Source of the DNA: Bryopsis sp. KO-2023
Taxonomy: Eukaryota > Chlorophyta > Ulvophyceae > Bryopsidales > Bryopsidaceae
DNA: 64,000 bases
Assembly: GCA_030272585.1 (NCBI GenBank)
Contig: BSYQ01000007.1
Span: 2,298,001-2,362,000, forward strand
Direction of reading: 5' to 3'
The translations under genes were made by a program, and so were the position numbers. Positions 28,953-39,513 of the stretch are shown piece by piece. How positions within the stretch are numbered: the first letter of the stretch is position 1; each line of letters starts with the position of its first letter. The notes below the pieces were generated by a model, which worked only from the letters and a program-made list of their open reading frames with translations, made no database searches and was not told the DNA's origin.

Positions 28953-30958
28953 ATCTCTCTCTCTCTGCTTTTTTGTCTAGTTTTGTTTTTGTTGCGAAAT
29001 CAACTATGGGTATGGGAGGCTAGGTTGACCATGAAGGTTGCGCGTGCTTTGCAGCATTTTGAACATGCTGGAAATGAGGGTGGGTTAGAAGGGAGAGAGA
29101 GAAAAAGATAAACAGTTACATTGATCGTAGAAGGGAAGTTGCTTTATAAGACAGTTGAAATGTCTGGGGATCCGTTTGGGTGTTGGGTCATTTGTGAAAA
29201 GTACTATCTAAAAGGTTTCTTTTTGTTGATCGATGAAAGTTTTTTTTCGAAGGTCTTAAAACTGAAACCCCCTGAATCAGAACTTCGATGACTTTTTTGA
29301 ATTGCTGCACATGCACCAAAAATTCAACCTTCGCGGCTTGACTGTCACAACCTAGGTGATTTGTTGAATTTTTTGGTCCAAGGCTGTACAAGGAGACCAA
29401 CTCGGAATTGCCAAATAAAACAAAGTGAAAATCGTTGAAATTCCTGGAATTTGCACGCAACCTTGAAAAAGCAACATGATTTGAAGCAATATTTAGGGAA
29501 GGGATTGTTCCGCCATCTTGAATAAGGGATGAGTAAATTGGGGTCCACAATCATAAAACTATTGTTGGAAAAATGTCCAGGGTTCCGGAGCTGATGCCAT
29601 CAAGCAAAAGTGCGCAAAATTCCAACGCCAACAAAATCTGGTTTCCAATAAGAATGTCTAAACTCCCAGCCAAAATTTTTAGGGTGACAGAGTAAATCGA
29701 GTCGGAGCAAATATCCCAGATATGATGCAGCCGTTGTTTGGAACAATGGCTGCAGCAGGAAACTGGCCCCTCCCTTGCCCAAATCCCTCTCTCCAGCATT
29801 GAGCACTGTGTACGAATGTGAAACAACTGGCTGCCCTTTATCGGATGGCACACATGATGTGAATCAATACAATCAATATCCTGTTCATTTTACCAATGCT
29901 GTGGTGACAGTCATCTCCTGAATGACGAAACCCTCCAAAACGTCGATACATATACATATATGATGGCTCCTGGATCGAAAATCTCTTTTTCATTGCTGAG
30001 TGAATTCTTGACATAGCAAAGCACCCTGGTTCAGGATGGAATTCCTGTCGGCGATATGGCAAAGCTCTTCGGAACTGAAGAACTCCTCGATTCTACACTT
30101 CGAAAACAATAACAGCATAAACAGCATTGAGGAATGACCTGGACATGGTGAATGAAAAAAACGCCACGGATTGTAAATATTTGAAATGGCAGATTAGCTG
30201 ATATGGGACAATGTTTGGTGGGCATCTGGGAGACAGGGGGGGTTCAACGCTCGATTGAAGTCAAAATCGATTATGAGGATCAGTTTGATTGGAAATTCTG
30301 GCCTAGAGTAAAAAGGGCGTGGTGTAACCCGCGGGCAGTCACATTTTTCATGACGAAATCATGTATTTGTGCATCCTTGGTGTCCAAAGTCCATTTTTAT
30401 CTATTCCACACATTCCAAGATTGTACATCGTCCCAAGTCAGGGCAACGATGAATTTGACAAGGAGGGGACTTGAGCCCTTCTTGGCATGATGTGGATCCA
30501 TGCAGCCCAACAGTGAGATTCTTTCCTCGCACTTTCGAAATGAATACAAAGTCTGGAAAGGGACCACCCCCATCCCGGGATACCGAATCTATGTACATCA
30601 ACATCAACACCATTGAAATGATTGCCCACATCCAGCACAGTGCGAAAATGACCACCAAAATTGTGAATCTTGGGGTCATGCTAGGGAGGACGGATTTGGA
30701 GACCAAGACCGCAAAAACTAACTTATGCTCCAAAAACCGGCTGAATTCTGTGATATGAAATTCTTGTGAAAATTTTGAGGTGAACCAGATGGTGCAGGGG
30801 CAGCAAGATGGAATGCACCCCGCATGCATTCAACCACTCACAAGGAAGAAAACAAAATACACAATCTGGCGGGGCTCACTTGCTCCAGAAGAAAATTCAG
30901 GGTGCAGGTTAATGCTCTCTCAAAGGAGCCATGGCCCTTTTCTTCAATTTGTTGATCA
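28953..30958. other. intergenic region, possible minus-strand exon
   Basis: No gene can be assembled. A minus-strand frame at 30829-30401 contains one strongly hydrophobic segment (LVVIFALCWMWAIISMVLM) and would read as part of a membrane protein. Neighbouring minus frames at 30225-30031, 30062-29838 and 29853-29551 might be further exons, but splice phases and homology are not convincing. Confidence 0.35.
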
Positions 30959-31357
30959 GTTGCCAGCAGTGTATTTTTTTTCAATGTCACTGGCCCCAAA
31001 GTGGCCCTAGATTTGGCCGTTTCATCCAGTTGTGGCCCTTTTGTGGCCCCAATTTGTCCGGAAAAAAATAGAATGTGGCCCCAACTTCAAAAACACAAAT
31101 TACAAGGCTTGGTGTTTATATAGCATTTACTCAATGTTGTTGATTTTAATTTTTGTGGAAACTCGATTGATTTCTTGGATGTGGCCCAGGCCTTACAAAC
31201 TTCGGGGGAATGTGGCCCTTTTGTGGCCCCAAATTCATCTTCTATTAAAACGTTTTGGCCCTTTTGTGGCCCCAAAATTTGCCATTCTGATTTTTTGGGG
31301 GGCCAAAATGGGCCAAAAGGGCCACAATGGGCCACAAAAATATACACTGGTTGCCAG
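30959..31357. mobile_element. 383-bp non-autonomous hAT-type MITE
   Basis: A perfect 8-bp target duplication GTTGCCAG (30959-30966 and 31350-31357) flanks 30967-31349. The ends are inverted repeats beginning CAGTGTAT and then a T run, matching at about 13 of 15 positions. The interior is filled with TGGCCC / GGGCCA motifs in both orientations, dense subterminal repeats for so small an element. It has no coding capacity. The terminal sequence differs from the 21918-25090 element, so a different hAT transposase must have moved it. Confidence 0.88.
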
Positions 31358-31559
31358 CAGCTTGGAATAGCTCACACATGCCAAGAGGACACGGGGCATT
31401 ATCAATGCTTTCATGTGGGATTTGCTCATTGGCCACAAAATTGGAGTTATGGACAAAATTGACGCACAGATGCACCCCTGTGCATTCAGTCCCCTTTCCC
31501 CCCACAGTTGTGCCTGACAGCGAATCCGCCTGGTCCGTGCGTCTTCGCAAAACCAAGAA

Positions 31560-33217
31560 ATGATGCGGATCTGTGTGGGGGCCTCTGCGTCACGTGTGGC
31601 CGTTGGGTCGACTGCACCCAGAACCATCACCGCTCCAGCCGTCAGAAACGTCCCAAGATTCGTGGCAAGTCGGTCAAGTCTTTGTTTTCTTTTTGTTCCA
31701 CAATGATTGCCTGTTGATGTGTTTCACACACCAACTCAGGTGTTCAAATGCCTTTCTCTTATGCTGAATACTGCACATGCATGAATTGTACAAACCCCCC
31801 TCCCCGCCCCCCCTTCCTTCACTCTTATAGGGAAATTAGGAAATCTTTGAGTGACTGAGAAAAAATGCATGACTAAGTCGACACACACTGGCCAATATCA
31901 CCCGCTTGTGGATGGGCTATATGAGGTTGCAGCATTTTACATTGTATTTTAATTCTGTCAGTAAGTTGAGATATAGTTTGAAAAGAATTGAAACCATTTT
32001 GCAGACCTCCGCTGTGGCTGAAAGATCGGAGGCAGAAAATGTTGCTCTGGTGGAGGTCACCAAGCGGATAAGGGATTTGGGAAGAGATGGAAAGCTGAAA
32101 ATGGCAGTGGGGGAGTTAGCCCAGTTTGCACGGCTGGGCTTTCAACCGGATGCCCAGGCTGCGTCTGCTTTACTGGACGCCTGTGTCAAGAACAAGAAAA
32201 TGGAAATGGCTGAAGCAGTGTTTCAGGACCTCTTCGGTAAAATGGAGAACCCATCACTGCACACATACGCCGTTATGGGCAGCTTTGGAAAAAAATCTGA
32301 CTGCCTGCCAAGCTGGGCCAAACCTCAGCATGAAAGAACTCATTTGGATATTCTGAGTATTGTGTTGAGGTTGGAGGATTGGGATGGTGTGCAGGGGAAG
32401 TTGTGGAGCCGGATGATGTCACTTTTTGCATCTTGCTTCGAGGATATGGTGCAAGCGATCCTCCGAAATGGGAGAAGGTCCAATCTTGGTTGAAGAGAAT
32501 GGAAACTGATTATGGGATCAAGCCCACGACAGGTCTTGGCCCAACGCATTGATATGGCAGTAGTTATAAATAGATAACTGGCATGAATCATCCTCCGTTT
32601 TCTGTGTGCTTCTTCTGCATTTTCCTAGAGTGATGCCCCGCTAGTGGCATGTGATGGGCACTCGGTGCTTACATGAAAACTATTGATCTAATACGCTAAG
32701 AATTGGGCAAGTTTCCACTTCTTGGACGTGGATCCCTCTTTTTCTCCAGGCAGTTTTTGAAATTGGGGGTAATTGGCTGGAGAAGAGGCTTTCCCCTATT
32801 TTTGCCATGGCTTTGATTTCTTCCTGGCTGCCTGGTTAGTTTGTTTGATCATGGTGTGGTTGCGTCCAATTAAGAAAAGAAAAACCTTGGAGCATAGTCG
32901 AGAAGATGTTCATTATATATAACCGACTGCAACATCTTTTCATTTAGAAAAACCGTGCTTTTTTGAACGATTTTGCAGTCGTTTACAACACTCTCCTCGA
33001 GATTTGCTCGAGAACGAAAGACCTGGAGATGGCCGAGACATTTGTGGATCGCATGGCTGCCCAGGGAGTCCGGCCCAATGAACTCACTGCAGCGATCGTC
33101 AGCAAAAGAAGGGCAATGAGGGGGCTGGTCAGACGGTTGGAGCAATACATCGAGGAAGAGGAGGAGGAACAGCAAGCGGTGCAGAGCGACCAGGCAGCTT
33201 CCCTCATGAAGCTGTGA
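31560..33217 (+). CDS. small pentatricopeptide-repeat (PPR) protein, probably organellar
   Basis: Exons about 31560-31661, then 32005-32236, 32395-32532 and 32979-33217; about 236 aa. The last three junctions are in phase and restore continuous PPR helices. The start (MMRICVGASASRVAVG...) is Ala/Ser/Arg-rich without acidic residues, as in mitochondrial or plastid transit peptides. Its splice to 32005 uses a GTGGCA donor and is inferred. PPR-like helical pairs: about 50-85 (AVGELAQFARLGFQPDAQAA), 86-150 with VEPDDVTFCILLRGYG, and a canonical one, VVYNTLLEICSRTKDLEMAE followed by MAAQGVRPNELT. The C-terminus is an acidic Glu run. PPR proteins bind organellar RNA. Three or so repeats is short for the family. 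Confidence 0.75.
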
Positions 33218-33600
33218 AATTGAAAACTGCGCCGGCACAACAGAATGATCTCTTTCCTACCATGTTTCACAATACCCCCCTGCGCATGTTTTCACCACCG
33301 TCTCAATGGGGCAGGTTTTGGTTAGCTGATCGGCTGCTGTCTTTGCCTTTTTTTTTCCTTTTCTTAATGGAATGCAACCCGGGATGTGGGTTTTTACGAT
33401 AATTTTTTTTCTTCTCTTTTCACAGTTCCAAGTCACCTCTCACACTAGTCTGTTTGCTGTTATGGATCTAATGTACCTTCAGTGCATCGTGGGGCAGTAC
33501 TCTGAATTTGAAAGCTATGATAGGAGGGGGGAGGGGGGGCTCCATAGAATCGAATTTGGAAGTACTTTGCCTCTCTATCTCTCTCGTCTGCTTTGCAGTT
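33218..33600. other. short intergenic gap between converging genes
   Basis: 3' flanks of the PPR gene (+) and the protease gene (-). T-rich, no supported ORF. Confidence 0.5.
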
Positions 33601-34551
33601 TTACATGGTGATCGAAAAGATCGATTGTACGACAATAGCAGAGTTGTACATAGCATGGCCTAAGGTGGCAACAGCCAGATTGCCCCCCGACAGGACGTAC
33701 CCTCCCCCATAAGCACAGCCAGCCACAAAGAAACCAACGCTCAATTTTGGGTTGCAATGTGCAGCAGCAAAAACTGCGGATGTGATTGCAACTGCAGCTG
33801 GAGGCTTGAACCACTTGAGCAACGACGGCAAGAGGAACCCCCTGTAGATCAACTCCTCCAAGATCGGCGCCAGTAAAACCGCCAGCACGGATGCACCCAG
33901 AGTGGTGGAAATATCGTTGGTTTCCAAAAGCTCTTGCCCTATTGGTTTCTCAGCGCTGCCCCCAAATACATCGGATAGAAATGCCAGAAAAAGTGCGCCG
34001 CCGAAAGCGGCGAGGAAAGTGCAGCCCCCCTGGGCAGCCGCTTTTGGAGTGATTTCATATTTCAACCACTGCGGGGACAAAGGCCATTCTTTCGTTCCAA
34101 CCCAAAGCAAAACGCCAACCCCAAACAACTGAACGACCTCCATGAAATCCGCAGCCCAAGCGATTCCTGCACCGGACAACTCATCGACTGACGTCCCCAT
34201 CAGCCGCGCCACCAATGGCACTCCCCCTTGGCTCAAAGGAATCGTCAAACACACTATTTGCACCATCAATTTCCACACTGTCCACGTGTCCCAAGGAGGG
34301 CTATCGAACTCAACAGCGCTCAACTCAATTCCACCGCTAGAGGCTGCGCTTTCTCCCGTCGCCTGCGTCGTTGGGTCGTCAAAGCCATTCCGATCAGATC
34401 CCCGCGGATCTATCGAACGGACAGCACCCCTTGGCAACGTACGCGGGGAAAAACGCTGATCATATGGGTGGAGAGATAGGCTCGCTGGCGAACGTGGTTT
34501 TGAGAAACACCAACCTCGCACCACGCTCCCACAGGAGCAAAACCTCTCCAT
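33601..34551 (-). CDS. CPBP-family (CAAX/Abi) intramembrane metalloprotease
   Basis: Single exon, 316 aa from the ATG at 34551 (an in-frame GTG lies at 34581, with a stop just above it). Motifs of the family are all present: Glu-Glu-x3-Arg in EELIYRGF (about 232-239), Phe-x3-His in FAAAH (His about 265) and His-x3-Asn in HAMYN (about 299). These residues hold the catalytic zinc in membrane proteases that cleave prenylated or other membrane substrates. About seven hydrophobic segments run from residue 95 to the end. The first 70 residues are Arg/Ser/Pro-rich and read like a plastid or mitochondrial transit peptide; in plants and algae many members are in chloroplast membranes. Divergent from the exonuclease gene. 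Confidence 0.88.
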   Translation of the reverse strand: MERFCSCGSVVRGWCFSKPRSPASLSLHPYDQRFSPRTLPRGAVRSIDPRGSDRNGFDDPTTQATGESAASSGGIELSAVEFDSPPWDTWTVWKLMVQIVCLTIPLSQGGVPLVARLMGTSVDELSGAGIAWAADFMEVVQLFGVGVLLWVGTKEWPLSPQWLKYEITPKAAAQGGCTFLAAFGGALFLAFLSDVFGGSAEKPIGQELLETNDISTTLGASVLAVLLAPILEELIYRGFLLPSLLKWFKPPAAVAITSAVFAAAHCNPKLSVGFFVAGCAYGGGYVLSGGNLAVATLGHAMYNSAIVVQSIFSITM

Positions 34552-35229
34552 TCGTTGTCCGCCAGTGCCAGCAACTGACACCGCCCGTCAGCTTATGTCA
34601 GCACGGACACGATTTTAGATACACCGATCCTGTTGGCGGTGAGAAATCCAAGGGCAGAAAAAAAATCATAAATATCGTCAAAATCGAATGCACAAGAGCA
34701 CTGCTGACATGCATTCCGTTGCCCGCACCTTGTGCAGGGGGCGAACCTCGCTGATCCAACGCCTCAGGTACTTTGCAAGAAAAGTCCAGGCCATTGCCAC
34801 ATTTTAGGATTCAACCACACACATATCTGGGAGTCTTTTCTAGCCATTATTGTTCACCTGGGTTGGTTAATCATAAGGAAACACACAAAGAACAGCCAAT
34901 GCAGGTTATATACACACAAACACATATATATATATTGCCATAGCAACCCCGGAATGGACTCATTGGGTGTGTTATCGACAGAGGAGTGTTCAGTTAAAGT
35001 GCACCGTTCCCCTTTGAAAGAAAAGAACCCAGTATTTTGCTTATTAAAGCTGTCCAGCAGGTGGAAAAATAGGACTGTTGTTTTTTTTGTCTGTATCGAG
35101 CATTCTCATTTGACGGATGGGCGACATGGAGGTTTCGGTCCATGCGATACGTTTGAAAACAAAAGAAACACTCAATTATTGGTGGTTGGAGCTTGCCCCA
35201 TTTTTTTCATGTGAATTGTGTGCGCACAG
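34552..35229. other. divergent promoter region
   Basis: Lies between the minus-strand protease and the plus-strand exonuclease, and should contain both promoters plus the undetected first exon of the exonuclease. Short TA repeat at 34925-34936. Confidence 0.4.
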
Positions 35230-36934
35230 TGCCTGGCTTGGAACGTGACTGGTCTGTCTCCATATTTGAACAGCTCGAATCCGCTGGTAAACCCTTGTTC
35301 ACTCAGAGGGCGCGTCCAGCCCTTCTTTATCAAGCCTTTCTTTTCGAAACCGTCAGTAAGATGCAACTCCAGTTCCACTTGGCCTCCAGTGCTTGGCAGA
35401 CCTTACAAACTGACGGGTGCTCCAGAGATCCCTCCAGAATGGTATGATGCTGAGAAAGACAGGTAGGGTATACGAGATTTTCAAGGTTCGTCTAGAAAAA
35501 GTTTTGGTGGAGTAGGAAAGTATAGTTTGGGCTTAGAGAAACGATTAATATTTCCTGAGATTAATTATGATCAAATGGATCAGCAAGAGGTGTGCTATGC
35601 AAGGAAACAGTGCATGCACGTATGCTGTTTTTATTGTGTGGTGTGCAATATTCCTGTGTGTCGTTTTCAAGGGTCCAAGGAAATCGATCAGACACTCTGC
35701 TGCCTTTCTCAAACTTGTTGGGAATGAGATTCAAACGCTCACATTTTTTTTTCTTCTTCTTTTCGAAGGATTTCGTTTTCGTTTGATAAGAAATTTCCTT
35801 TCAAGGGTGCTGTTGTGTTTTCCTTCGTGTGCATAGATTGTTCATTCTGGATGTTATGGGGCCTTTGTTCAGAATCGATGGAGGGTATGGAAAGACTAAA
35901 CTGACAGCTCCGTCTGGAGAGGATACTACACTCCTGTTTGGCTTTCTCAAGTTCTTTTTGGGAATTCTGGGCTGCCAGCCACCACCCACGCATGTGGTGA
36001 TGGTTTTTGATGCTCCGGGGGCAACTTTTAGGTAAGAATATTTGCTGACATCTTTTCTTTTTTTCGAAATATCGTATCAAGGCTTTCCACTATCGAAAAC
36101 AATTTTTTGGAAAGATATTGGGCTTTCCAGAAAACAAAGCGAAAAATAAAGTTGCTGGAAAAATCAGACGTAACTGATTCAAAGAAAAATAAAATAAAAC
36201 ATAGAATTCTTTCAATCATGCCTTTTTTTTTTTTCCTTTTCATTTCCAAAAAAAAAAAACAAAAAAAAAACATTCAGATGAGAAAGAAAAGATAGGAAAG
36301 AGAGGTCAAAGGAAGCCCATCGATTTTTTTTTCTTGTTTCATTTTTTTGCATTTTTATTTTTTTGCAGAACCGATATATCTGCCAAAGATTTATGGCACC
36401 CCGACAACGTTGCAGACTTTATTCAAACTCGTAACCAAAGCTTTAACAGCGACACATTCAGCAAGGCTTTTCCCAACAAGACGTCCCCTAAGGGCAGGTG
36501 TGTGTGTGTGTATGCCAGTCTTTTGGTTTCAAAGAAACGCTATACCCAAACTACCAACACCTCAATATCAGCTATTCCCCCCCCCCCCCTCCCCCCCCGT
36601 TCTTTTCCAGCCTGTAAATCCAGCAATGCATGTTGTCAGATTTTGACGTATGATTTGGTGGTGTTTTTTTGTTCGAAGGGATGAGCTGTACCCGGCTTAC
36701 AAAGGCAATCGACCGCAATTGAATGAGAGGGTGTACACGGGGGGTCGAAAGGTGAAGGAGTGGCTGGAGAGCCTGGGAATCAAATGCCTCCAAGTGCATG
36801 GAGTGGAGGCAGATGATGTTTGCGGAACACTCGCCTGCCGAGCTATCGAAGCAGGAATGTCAGCTTTCTTATTCTCTCTTGATAAGGTGAGCGACCGATG
36901 CAACACTCAGTCTTACAGCAGAAAAAAAAAGATA

Positions 36935-36993
<59 letters not shown>

Positions 36994-38260
36994 ATATATA
37001 TATACATATTCCATAAACCATAAAGATGTATATGTATATATATATACACGTATTCCATAAACCACCACTTCATTTTCATCATTCATTATTTGACCACATT
37101 GTGTTGCGTTTTTGTATTTATATTTTTTTTTCTGTTAAAAGCCCTGGGGTGATGCCAACGCACTGGTTGACAGTTCATTGCGTTTTGCAAACCGGTCAGC
37201 AGTCCATGTGATGGGAATTTGACCGGTTTTTGCTCTTTTGTTTTTGCTCGTATCAGGATTTCTTCCAGTTGCTCCAAAAAGATCTCCTTTTATTTCGGGG
37301 TCCGGCCAAGCTTGGTGAATTTCGACTGCACACTGCAGAAGGGTTTTCTGAGGAGCGCAAGGGCTTGCTACCGAAACAGTTCATCGAGGTGGCTGGATTG
37401 TGTGGGGACCCCTCTGACAACATCCCAGGAGTGTTTGGCATCGGAGAAAAATCGGCAATGGAGCTGGTGCTCGAGCACATGGACATAGAGGGAGTTATCG
37501 AAGCAGCTAAAACCGGGGCAAGTTGTTCAAAATGAGGAAAAACTTTGTGGTTGAAAAGAGTATCCGAGCAGTTCTCGCTGTGAATACCTACATACTTTCA
37601 TTATTTTTTCAGAGTCGTTATTTTTGATCAATTTCTTAAAAGAGGTTTGATGCTGAAAAGGTGCCCCCCAAAACACCCTGCAGTTGAGGGAAATGCGTTC
37701 TGATTGGGGCTGCTCGCTTCTGTGTGTTCAGATGCTGAAAGACAGTAAAAGAAACAAGCCGCTTTTCATGGAGGAGGGATGGAACGCAGCCAGAAAGAGC
37801 CGGCAACTCGTTGAAATTCAAACTCAGCTCAAGATGCCCGACGTCAGGTGATACAATCACCTTGCATCGGTCATTTTTTTCGACAGATACATTGTGTCTG
37901 TTAATTTTTGCTCACTTGTTCTCATATTCTCCTGAGGTCGTCAACCTCTATGTCAGACGGCTAGGTAAACATGACATCAGATATCCTGAGTACCCACACC
38001 ACCACGCACGCTCCTTGTTTTTGCCATTTCAATGACAGTGCATGAGGTTTCTCTTCAATTTTTGCGTTTGTTTTCAGCATCTCAATGACAGTTCATGCAA
38101 TTTCTGTTCAATTTTTGCGTCTGGTTGCGCTAGGTTCAACATTGAGGAGTGCCGACTAATGCAGCCAGCCGACAGAGCAGCATTTGAGACGTTGAGGGAG
38201 CTAGGAATCAATCAGCCCGTCCCAAGGCTGAAGGAGCTTGTCGCACAATGGCAGCAATGA
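35230..38260 (+). CDS. 5'-3' exonuclease (PIN/H3TH, bacterial Pol I N-domain type), 5' end incomplete
   Basis: Exons 35230-35462, 35837-36031, 36369-36497, 36679-36886, 37257-37517, 37732-37847, 38134-38260; 422 residues plus an unfound start. No ATG occurs in frame in the first listed exon, whose left edge follows a GCGCACAG acceptor, so an upstream exon must supply it. The Ser/Arg/Pro-rich leader before [11 protein letters not shown] looks like a transit peptide. Metal-binding residues: [31 protein letters not shown]. The helix-3-turn-helix is [31 protein letters not shown] is the substrate-arch box. This type removes RNA primers and flaps and in plants and algae serves organelles. The intron after 37517 starts GCAAGT, a GC-AG intron; GT alternatives there break the frame. 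Confidence 0.85.
36931..37009. repeat. (TATATG)n / (TA)n microsatellite in an intron
   Basis: About ten TATATG units followed by TA repeats, then a second short TATATG/TA block to about 37048. Located in the exonuclease intron after 36886. Confidence 0.9.
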
Positions 38261-39513
38261 ATCAAGCCAAACATTTTTAGGCAGGAATGAATCAAGCCAA
38301 GAAGAATTTTCTCGAAACATTTTTAGGCATAGACGGCTGGCTGGATGGGTGTGCGGCTGCCTGGGTCATCTCATTTCCCTTCCAGGAAAATCTTGGTGTG
38401 TAATGGATGAGCAGAATCCTACGGGGAGGGGAGTTCTCTGCTTTTTTTTTGGCTTTTTTGGGGGTGGGGAGGGGGGGAGCAGGAGGATGGTTGATTTGTG
38501 TGGCAAATTTTGAGTGCACCCATCTGTATTGCCGTTGGGCAGCAGCTGATTGAGAAGTACGCGCCCTGTTACCAATCGATTTCTGGACGGCCCCCTTCAA
38601 ATGACACAGAGGATGTGGAATTGTTGATCTTTTCCTTCCGACGAAGGTGCCAGAGATCCTTACGAATGACCGTCGAGTGTTTTCGCTTGGGCAACTCGTA
38701 CGGCATGCTGCTGTGAAAGGCGGCCGGAAGCGGAGCCCCTATCCACTTATGGTCCCCCCCCCCGTCGCAAAATAGCGCTCGGAGGAAGAGGGCCGTGAGT
38801 GGGGGACGATGCTTTTTTTATTATTTTTATGTTCTCTCATCCAAGCTACAGCCGCGATCGCGGAGCTGCAGGAGGAATCTCAAGGTCCACCAGCCGGTAA
38901 TGAATATGCCCTGAAAAACCCTCACGAGAATCGGAGCGCTTCCCTTTTTTTAACCCTCCCCACAAAAAATCAAATTTTGAAGGGAAAAAAAAAGTGCTGC
39001 AACTTTCTACAGCACAAGTAGTCGTGTACGTCATTGGGGGGGGGGTTGCGGGTGTCGGGATGGCTGGGGGGGGTGTCTTGTTTTTTTTTTGTTTTTGGCG
39101 CGAGTGGATTCTGGGCGCGTGCTGTTGGGGAATGACATGGTCTAGAATCGAGAAACGCGTGGAGATTTGCAAATGTTATTTTTTTTTGTAAAAGAAAGCT
39201 CCGAAATGTGTCGCGTTGAAAAAAGTTCTGCTAAGTCGTCACAGTAAGGTTGGTTTGCCGCTCAACCAGGGGGTGGTGGTTGCAAATCGTGGAAGCCCGT
39301 TGCAGTACAAAAAATAACCACCAGTCCAGATTTCTGTGTGTTCCTTCGCTGGCACTCGGTTCTGTTCTCGCTCGTTTGGAGGGGAAAAAAGCCAAAAAAC
39401 AAAAAAACAAAAGACGCCTTTCTTTTGATTTTTTCTTTTCCGGGTGCTCTTTTCGTTTTTCGATTCGCGGCGGTGGTTCTGCAGGATCAAGGGTCTCTCA
39501 GGTGGTCAGCATC
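38261..39513. other. intergenic, isolated exon-like stretches
   Basis: Stretches at 38520-38790 and 38855-38960 have coding-like composition (for example AELQEESQGPPAGNEYAL), but no start, domain or in-phase splice connects them to either neighbour. G-rich runs occur at 38461-38477 and 39040-39080. The promoter of the phosphatase gene lies at the right end. Confidence 0.35.

Noticed and set aside
38498-38716. Extra 3' exon of the exonuclease or a separate small gene
   Set aside because: The exonuclease ends naturally at 38260; no ATG or in-phase splice supports this stretch.
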